From: Macrocybe gigantea
Taxonomy: Eukaryota; Basidiomycota; Agaricomycetes; Agaricales; Callistosporiaceae
Assembly: GCA_011319805.1 (NCBI GenBank)
Contig: SJRY01000245.1
Span: 310,001 to 374,000, forward strand
Direction of reading: 5' to 3'
Length of the DNA: 64,000 nt
Shown: in pieces, positions 56,026 through 64,000 of the stretch
Layout of the letters: each line of letters begins with the position of its first letter
Position numbering within the stretch: position 1 is the first letter of the stretch
Program-made: the position numbers and the translations under genes
The notes under the pieces: model-generated
What the model was told of the DNA's origin: nothing
The model's input: only the letters and a program-made list of their open reading frames with translations
Databases searched by the model: none

Positions 56026-56993
56026 ATTCATATACCCCTAAAACGCGTCTTCATGTACCGGGGGGTGTGACCAGGTTCTAGGTTCCATCATTTGTCTGTT
56101 CTTGTTTTAAAGTTTCTGTTTGTCCATTTTCCGCTTCGCCTTTCTGTGTCATCTGTTATCTGTACCATCTCTGTCACACAAGCATACTCCTCAGCATATT
56201 AACAACCCGTGGAAACAAGAAAGAAAAATCGAAAAAAAAATTCCAACGTCATCGGAGAATTAGAAAGGACCGTCGCTACGCCACTGGAGAAGGTTGCGAC
56301 GGAATTCATGTAAATTGTCATTTTCTGGACAAACCTGGCAAGGCACACGAAGTTGGAACTACATAGCCATCAGTAATGATGTAGGGAGGCACATGGAAGC
56401 ATCGAAATATCTGGGCTTCTTTTCGAGATTGCCTGTTTAGCGATGCGAGAGACTCGCGTGTTACGTAAGAAGGATGGGTGCAGTGCAAGTTGGCTGTCCA
56501 CTTCAATGTGCTGTAGGATGTGCTTCCAAAGTTCTGTTAACGATTTCAGTTATTCAAAGAGGACAAAGGACATGTGTTTTATTTTTATTTTTATTTTTTT
56601 GTAGTCCCGGATCGCTGTTTGTGATAGTCCGATGAAGAAGGGAGAGATCGAATCAACCGATCAGTTCCGGAGTTAGAAATGTCCCAGGGCTGCGACGACT
56701 GTCCACCGACTGCAACCAGTTCGGATTCATACAAAGTCATGTTCTCTCTCCAGTTATACCATTCGACTCCTTGGTAACACCCCATCACTCCGTGAGTCTA
56801 TTCTCCTTTTATATCCCTTTGTTTCCCCTTCTGCTGGTCGGCGTCTTGCCCTCCCTGCCTCCGACTGCCCTTTCCTAATACCATCACGTCCAATCCTTCC
56901 CGCCGACGTCTCACTCCCCAGGTCCTTAAGTTTCCTTGCTTTTTATTTTATTTTTTTTCTGTGCACGTCCTACAACGTTTCCTCTGATTCCTA

Positions 56994-59554
56994 ATGGCCT
57001 ATAGAAATCGCGATTCTCCTCCCAACGAAAGCAGACCATCATCGACCGCCGCGCCGTCCTCAGACACACCGTCTTCATCTCACGTAACGTCCCTCCCATC
57101 ATTGCCCATGGTCGCTGCGCCAGACGACACGAAACCTTCTCCGCGAAGTACAAGAGCGACTCCAGACAATCGTCCCATTGACCTGCCTCGCGCACAATCT
57201 GCGAGCAAAGGTGGATGCTGGTGAGGCGCCTGAGAACCACCCATCAACCTGATTTGTAATTGACCGTCCTATCAGGACTTGTCGCCTGCGTCGAAAGGTA
57301 ACGTCCTCGCTGCTCCTCGCAACGCGAGTGAGAGATCGCATTCGCCAGGCTTTGCTGACTTGAAGGGATAAAAATTTTCAGAAATGTGACGAGCAGCGAG
57401 AAGGCGATTCATGTCGTACCTGCATCCGTTTGACGATCGACTGCCTCGGGTGGGGCCCTAAACGTCCTGATTGGATGCGGGTAAGCCATAGACAGTCATG
57501 CCCACACGCGTCTCGGCGGGATTTCTGACGTCCTGTCTGCAGGACAAGCAGGCCGTCGAGGCCTACAAGGCAAAGATCAAGGCCCAGCTCACCAGAGCAG
57601 GCCTCATCCGCGGCCAACCGCGCTCCTCGCTCATACACGTTGCCGATTCCGCTCCGATGCCGCCAACGCGCCCGCATCCGTACCGCTCTGCTTCCGCGTC
57701 GGACGTCAACTCGTCATCCCTTCACTACAATCATCATCCCGACTACGGATATCGTTACATGGACACAACTCAGGACCAGCATCAACGCCAGCCCCAAACG
57801 CTGATCCCCGGCATGCCCGGTCAGTGCTAAACCGGTACAAATTACGTTCTTACTAATTGTTCTGTGGGACCAGGTGCATCAAATTCAACCTTCCATCAGT
57901 TGTCAGAATCACTTTACGCAAACGATTCCGGCATCAACGCACTGGATCTGCACGGTGGCTTTATGCAATACCCCACACAGCCTGTGACTCCCTTGTCCAC
58001 ATCGTCGTCCCTAGGTACGGAGTCGCTGAGCCTCGAATTTCCGCCCCTCGCTAGTGCCCCAGAGCAAACCACATATGAATACGACCTGAGGCCGCCGTCT
58101 CCGGGTCCCCCTCCCTTCATCTCCGGCCAGAACAATGTTCAAAGTGACCACGTCATCTATTACTTTGAACATGTACGTAAGATACAGTATTTGTTTGCAG
58201 GGAATGCCTTTACCAATGCCACGTATTCGGTAAGCCGCCTTGGTTTCTGGAGGCGATGTTCTGGTACTGATAGCGTTTGGCCGTAGTCCATCGTCCAAAA
58301 CCCTCGAGGAGCCGTAACCAACGCCGTTTGCGCACTAGCAAGCCTCCATTTCTCACGAATGCGCGTCGCCCAAGGCCTTGAAGCACCAGACCCGAATCCG
58401 GAGCACTCGAACGCCATATACTTCAATGATGAGGCCTATTTTCAGATCGAAACAAACAAACAGCTCCAGGGGCGGTACAGCGAAAGCGATGCCCTCGCAG
58501 CCCTCCATCTCATCAGCTTCTCTCAAATGTCAGGCTGTGCGACAAGCTGGCAGCCAGCCTTTTCGATTGTGTGTGAATGGCTCGACCAAACGGGGTTAGT
58601 GACCGACGATAACGCGACGGTCACATTCCTCAATATGAGTCAGTTATTGCAACTCATAGTCAAGGCAGCACTGGTGAGTGTCGACTGACAGCCCCTTCGA
58701 CACGGTGACCGATTCTTTGCATAGTGGCTTGATATATTTAGCGCCCTTACCTTAACCCGAGCCCCCAAGTATCTCACTTTGTTGAAGCAGTTGTTGGGAG
58801 AGCCAGGAGGATACTGGCCCAATCCAGAATCAATGCAGTCATTACGAATGGATCTCTTGACGGGTTGTCCCGATGAAGCACTCTTGGCATTCGGCGAGAC
58901 CCTAGCCCTCGCCTGTTGGAAGGCCAACGAGCAGCGCAATGGGTCGCTGAGTTTCCGAGAATTGATCAGGCGAGGCGATGTCATCGAACAACGACTTCGC
59001 GCACGTTATTCGGAGCCAGCATCCAAGTTCCTTGTTGACACTGCGCCATTGCATCCTGGTCTTGTGCAGACATCGTCAGCGACAGAATCGGGCGTCGTGC
59101 CATTTCCAAATGATGACATGCGACGCCAGGTGTGCGATGTCTTTCGTGAATCCGCTATGTTGTACTTGCACACTATTCTTAGCAATGCCAACCCTGGTAT
59201 GTTACTCTCTGGTTATTGTGATGCATAGATATATGGTGTTGACTGACCATGAAAGGTGTTCCCGAAATCAGTGCATCCGTCGATGCTATAATCCAGCTAC
59301 TCGGAAGGTTGCCATCGTCGGATATCGACCGCGCCTTGATCTACCCTATATGTCTTGCAGGTTCAATGGCAAATGATTTAGCTCGCCGAGACTTCTTTAA
59401 AGCCAGGCTACGAGTCTTCGATGACAGTGTCGGAAACCTGGCCCAAACCCGTCTCGTCATGGATACCCTATGGCAAAAACGGGACGTCGGCGGTGGTCCG
59501 ATCGAACTACAAGATATTGCCCAGGAATTGGGACTGAACCTGTTGCTGGTGTGA
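56994..59554 (+). CDS. Zn2Cys6 transcription regulator with fungal TF domain (copy 2 of tandem pair)
   Basis: A Ser/Pro leader from ATG 56994 precedes the zinc cluster, assembled from three exons: SASKGGCW, TCRLRRK and KCDEQREGDSCRTCIRLTID. CLGWGPKRPDWMR then closes the domain in the same way as copy 1. A His/Tyr-rich linker (HYNHHPDYGYRYMD) follows. The fungal TF domain comes next with YFEHVRKIQYLFAGNAFTN, RGAVTNAVCALASLHFSRMR, ALAALHLISFSQMSGCATSW, FGETLALACWKANEQRNGSL and AQTRLVMDTLWQKRDVGGGP. It ends LGLNLLLV at TGA 59552-59554. The HVRKIQYLFAGN to LASLHFSRMR region and the WKANEQRNGSLSF segment align with the WKQREQNKGTLSV segment of copy 1, so the two genes are probably old tandem duplicates. 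Targets are unknown. Confidence 0.87.
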
Positions 59555-61240
59555 AGATGTGCGTTCGCCTTCACGAAAAGGATACCTGGGAGAAAGAGCT
59601 GCCTACCTGATGATACCCGGATTGGATGATATTTCAACATACCTACACGGCTCGCTCATAAAATATCTTACGCATGTATTGTATTCTGCATATTTCAGTA
59701 GTGCCTAGCATTATATACTCAGCCATGTATTAGACGATGATAATATCTATGCGCTACTCACTCAGTCAAACGAGCGCCCAGCTTGGAAGAAAACAGCGCG
59801 CGCTGCATGAGCGCTATTGGCCGGGACCTGTGCACTACGTGCTGTAAAGAAGAGCGGTGGTTTCGGAGCGCCGAAGACGGTGAGACCAATGCGTCGGCTG
59901 GTTCTGCGGGATGCATACCATCGTCGGCTCGCAGGTGCACTGTCGGCTCACTTGGAAAGGGCTAGACTGAAAAAGAAATTTCCGGCACCGCCGGTAAATA
60001 AGGTGAATTAAAGTTTTTGCTATCCCGCTGGGACACCGAAGTCAAGGAGGCTCAGCAAGTGTGGACAACAGAATATCTGACGACTTACTGGACGTGCGTG
60101 GATCGCATTCGGGACGGTGGGGTGAACGCATTCTCCAAATTTTGAAAGCAATGCATGTTGCTAGTCAAGGATATATACCGGGCGTATCGGAAATTGTCTG
60201 GCGATCTTGTTTTGTTTCGAGGCCATTTATATATAGGGCCGGAATCGCGTCCTCAAGAGCGCGGCGCTGCAGAACGAATGAAACTGCGATCAAGTTGAAG
60301 TGAAGAAGGTAGATTGGAGGGGAGTAGATGACTCCAAGTGGTGGGCGCTGTTCAAGTTGCAAGGCGCGCCAGAGCATACTTCAACTCGACCCTCAGTTGA
60401 ACACGTGCCCCCGAGCCGGCCCCGGTACGCGCTCCTTTCCGGATTCTTTGTAACCTTTGCAGGCGCTGCCCCTCGCGCCCACCGCATTGGAAAGACGGGT
60501 TGCTTTGATCATCTACGGCTCTAAGCAGATAGTGTGTATCTGGAAGGGTTGTGGCATGTACGTATACATAGTGGAAGTGGACAACACACTTCAACCATGT
60601 AGTTGGCCGCGCAATGACATGAGACGAAAGAAGGTTGTTCTTTGTGAGTACATGATGGCTATCGTCATCACCGCCCACCGCGCAAGGATGCGAGGTCAGC
60701 AATAAGTGAGACGAAAACGATGTAAGCTTCATTCTATGGACGCCTATCTAAAGTTCGCGGGTATGCCCCACACTCTGGCTGAACATATAAACCCGAAAGC
60801 TTCGCTGCAAGGTGGTGTTCTCTGGCCTTGTTTCCCAGACAACGTGAGAGAGGTTTATCAACCTTGGTCAGAAGACCCGTCAAAAGAGCGCCCAAAATGT
60901 TTGCGGACATGCTGCTGCCATGATGGCGGCCATTAATCGGCAGCTTTCATAAGTTAATTGAGCCGAAGCAGAAATCTGCATCATTAGATAATGTCAAGTC
61001 TCCTGTCACGATGAATTTAGAATTGGCAGGCTTTTTTTTTGCATTCCACGCAAGTTGACTGAAAAATTTTCGGTGTGAGCGGTGTTCAGATCATCTGCAA
61101 ACATGAAACACTTCTCAGATCTGTCCGTAAAAGCATGCCAATATTACAGGTGTCATAGGAGCATAACAAGTCGTTCATCTAAAGGATGGAATAAGGACAA
61201 AAAGTGGAATGAAAGAGAGAATATCGAACGAAGTGTGATC
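59555..61240. other. Gene-poor stretch with an unassigned coding-like fragment
   Basis: No gene that I can name lies here. At 59817-60010 (+) a basic frame reads KSGGFGAPKTVRPMRRLVLR and HLERARLKKKFPAPPVNK. In another frame, at about 60013-60143, comes KFLLSRWDTEVKEAQQVW and TYWTCVDRIRDGGVNAFSK, ending TTT TGA. Both look like real protein, similar in style to small mitochondrial proteins, but no intron of normal size joins them and no start codon is obvious. The rest (60.2-61.2 kb) has only short frames. No repeat or tRNA was found. Confidence 0.35.
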
Positions 61241-61249
61241 TCACACTTC
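61230..61249. repeat. 9-bp perfect inverted repeat at the VTC4 stop codon
   Basis: GAAGTGTGA and TCACACTTC are perfect inverted copies separated by two bases. The stop codon of VTC4 (61241-61243 on the minus strand) is part of the right arm. In RNA it would form a 9-bp stem with too small a loop to close completely, so it may equally be a protein-binding palindrome or chance. Confidence 0.6.
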
Positions 61250-64000
61250 CGAAGCTCTGAGTACGACGTTCGTAGCAAGGGCCAAGAACAGAACCAGGCA
61301 GAGGACAGAAGGGCCATACTTATCATAGTACAAACCCGATGCGCGTCGTTCTCGGAGCCTATACGAACGATAAATAAAAATGCAGACTGAATAGGCAATA
61401 GCGAGAAGTGCCGCAAAAGTGAAAAACGCAGCGCTGATTAACCCCGTCTGATCTTGAGGCGAAACGAAGTTCAGCAGCGTTGTAGCAATAGTCCCGATGA
61501 AAACAGATGTATTCAGCCATTTCTAATGAAATTATGCTCCCAATACCGTCTTTGGAAAGAGAAACAGACTGTGCTTACAAGGAATGTCCTTTCGGCAGCA
61601 AAATAGACCTTCGGTTCGATGCGCACAGGGACTGCAATTCGTTTTCCCGGAGGGGCTCTCCAGTCTCTTGAAACAACTCGGTCTTCTCCGTCAGGTTGCT
61701 CACCGGTTTGTTCACCACCTTCCTCGTCGCGACGCTGGGTCCCGCCTTCTTCAGACCTCTCCCCCTGCGTCTCGCGAGTTTCGCGCTCGTCTTCTAAGCG
61801 GTTTCTCAAGGTCTCATCAAAGGCAGAAGAAGGCGCCAGTGGATTGATAGACAATGCACGGGGTCTTGCATCAGATGGTGATGTTGGCCTTCTTTGCCTC
61901 CCACACGGCTCTTGAGCGGGGGCGGGCGCATTACCCTGACCTTCTTCTGAAGTTTTAGTAGGCTCGGATTCCTGGCGCTCCTTCAGCATTTTTTCTCGGT
62001 AGGCTATAGCAGCCTTGACTTCTTCGCCACTCAAACCAGTACGCTTATCTTCATCCTTGGCCGGAACGTTCATCTCATCATCCTCTTCCCCTTCAGACAA
62101 GGGTTCAGTATAAGGCTGAACGTCGGGCGAGCGCGATCCTGAAGAGGAAGGCTGCTCCATCGTTCCCCTGGACGAAGATGCTGACACCGTGTGGCTTGGG
62201 CGCTCAATAACAGTCAAATAACCAGTGTCAGGTTTCAAGATATCAATGTCCACTGTCGGGGAATAAGTTGAAATGCGTCAATTGTCAAAGAAACAACGTA
62301 CGCACTCTGCGGTAGCCAAAATGGAACTAGATCGACACGATTCGGTAATAAAGTCGCACATCCGTGAATGAATTTACTGAACAACAAGAATGAACGTCGA
62401 GCTTCGAGCGGGAAACATTGGAGATTGACCTAAACTTGGGAACTGCTTCCACCAAATGCGACTGGACGAGGTCAGTGACCCATTTTGGGGCTCCTGACCG
62501 AACTGGTTTGTAACTTGATTTCTAGAACACCGTATCTAAAAATTTGATCAGCTACGTGGGAAAGCGGTAATTGTTACAACCAACTTGAAGAGCTCCTTGT
62601 CTTCAGGGGGCACCTGATCAAATGGATAGTCAATGCCGATGTCTGTTCGACGCCAGTTGTCGCCTGCGCGAGCTCGGCCATCCCAGTTATCCTCACGAAT
62701 CAAGCTGAGCTCTGTATCAAGCGAGATGCGCACACGGGCGTCTCCAGGTAGCTGGAACGCTGTACGGTTGTAGAACGATCGCATCACCGGTTTGAGCTTT
62801 CTTGTCAATACCGCATATTGGACCTCATTTGCTAATTGTATCATCGAGTCAACTTCCTGCTGCGTCTTCTTGCCTTTCTTGACCAGTTGTTGGAATTCTG
62901 CATCGACCGTGTACTCCCCCCGTAGGAATGCGTTGACCTGATGTTCCTTAAGAGGAAAGCGGGCTTTGACAGATTTCTCTCCAGTCCAATCCTCACGGTG
63001 GGTTTTGCGTTCGACAAATATCTGGTCAAAGGGACAACGTGTAGGAGTGACACTCGAAAATCCTCATACACTCACGGTTTTAGAACCCACGTCGCCATAC
63101 CACCGTAGACGGATGGCTTCCGCTCCTTCAGTCTTTTCTAGGCGGCCTAGATAGAGTTCCAGATCCTCATTGTCAAAGTAGATGGACGTGATTGCTGTGG
63201 AAATGTGAGTCGATGTCTTGAAAAGCCGGAGTATACCTACCGGAATCCTTTGGTTCGTATTCCTTATCAGCGTTGAACACTATTGCGGCAGATAAATAAT
63301 TTGGCTTGATAGCCATAGCGGAAGACGCACCCAACACCGGCAAGTGTCGAAGAATTGCCAATTTTAGAGGAACGAGGTTATCAGGATGCACCTGTCTCTT
63401 CCAGGTGTAGTCAAATTATGTAAAAAGATGCTAGCGACATACCCAATATTTTGTTGTCTGTCTGACGAAGGCGCTCTGGCTGCCACCGGCCGCAGAGTCG
63501 CCACGAACGGGATTTCCCCTTGTACGAACTAGGTCATATAGCTTGGACAATTTAACAATGAGCGCATCCCAGTTATACTTGTAAAACGGTCGTTTTTCCA
63601 AGTACTCTTGAATGAACGTGCTTTTCAGAGGGACGCTCGTCTGCTTCTGGGAGGAAATAAGCATTCTTTGTGTTCCAACGATATTAGCAATTGCGCATAC
63701 ATCGTGTTTCTGTTGTTGATAGCGCATGTTCCAGTATTATCGCATAGGGAGACGTAGGATACACACCTTTAAAATTTTCATGAAACCAGTGATGTTGAGT
63801 TTCGTGTATAACGCAAGGTCATGCACGTCTGCCACAAGATTGGCGACCTCTTCTTCTAGGCCGTGGAATCTGTCCTCCAGGGCGTCAAAAGATTCCTCCG
63901 AATCTTCATCCTCGTCAGAAAGGTCATCATCTGAACCCCCATCTGGGTAATCCTGAATCTGTTGATTTTCCGTATCTTCAGAGGTTTCCTGTTGATGCGA
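61241..64000 (-). CDS. VTC4: Vacuolar transporter chaperone 4, polyphosphate polymerase (5' end outside window)
   Basis: VTC4 makes polyphosphate from ATP at the vacuolar membrane and senses inositol pyrophosphate through an N-terminal SPX domain. The window starts within SPX: an acidic run ([20 protein letters not shown]), then [18 protein letters not shown], the basic SPX helix that binds the ligand. The catalytic tunnel domain follows: [91 protein letters not shown] and the basic strand YAVLEVKLQ-type sequence. A disordered Ser/Glu-rich linker of about 200 residues precedes a C-terminal DUF202-type membrane domain with three hydrophobic segments (for example [18 protein letters not shown]). 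It ends at TGA 61241-61243. The first part of SPX lies beyond 64000. Confidence 0.92.

Overview
The window is nuclear DNA from a basidiomycete fungus, most likely an Agaricomycete. The evidence is dense gene packing on both strands, coding sequence broken by many introns of about 45-65 nt, a eukaryotic initiator tRNA, and several protein families typical of mushroom-forming fungi. These include a GBD/FH3 protein without FH2, a Skg3/CAF120 PH protein, Zn2Cys6 regulators with a CLGxGxKRPxW motif, and a conserved protein of unknown function ending in RARLKGAELHEK-type sequence. No virus, plasmid, CRISPR array or intact transposon was recognised. All gene models were spliced by eye from six-frame translation, so exon borders are approximate except where stated.

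Layout, 1-12.7 kb: tail of an ankyrin-like gene, ERG24 (sterol C-14 reductase, -), a conserved basidiomycete protein (+), a peroxisomal-type citrate synthase with micro-exons (+), a GPI-anchored secreted protein (+), PCC1 of KEOPS (+), an EBP1/PA2G4-like protein (-), a SAM methyltransferase (-), NDUFB8 of complex I (+) and an initiator tRNA-Met (-). 12.8-25.5 kb: CAF120-like PH protein (+), RAD2/XPG nuclease (+), COX11 (-), a DNAJC8-like J protein (+) and RMI1 (-). 25.6-32.5 kb: carnitine acetyltransferase (+) converging on a UPF1-like SF1 helicase (-), then PAM18/TIM14 (+) and EFM4 (+).

32.5-49.3 kb: SGD1/NOM1 (-), two tandem tRNA-Gly(CCC) genes (+), a membrane-anchored GH17 glucanase (-), a RhoGAP (-), a GBD/FH3 protein (+), a GMC oxidoreductase (-) and a membrane-anchored kelch protein (+). 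49.3-64 kb: a 1.5 kb gene-poor stretch, acyl-CoA-binding protein (-), a double-PH protein (+), two tandem Zn2Cys6 regulators (+), a gene-poor stretch, and VTC4 (-), which runs off the right edge.

Most genes are housekeeping: mitochondrial biogenesis (NDUFB8, COX11, PAM18), DNA repair (RAD2, RMI1), acetyl-CoA and acyl-CoA handling (citrate synthase, carnitine acetyltransferase, ACBP), ribosome and translation factors (SGD1, EFM4, PA2G4, PCC1), and Rho/cell-wall functions (RhoGAP, GBD/FH3, GH17, GPI protein). The most unusual feature is an AT-rich, CpG-poor island of about 2.1 kb. It covers the 3' halves of the two convergent genes at 27.8-29.9 kb and has both borders inside genes that still read through. 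Other points of interest are three GC-AG introns, three 13-14 nt micro-exons in one gene, two convergent stop codons 3 bp apart, and five places where a conserved reading frame is broken by one base, four of them clearly at short homopolymers.
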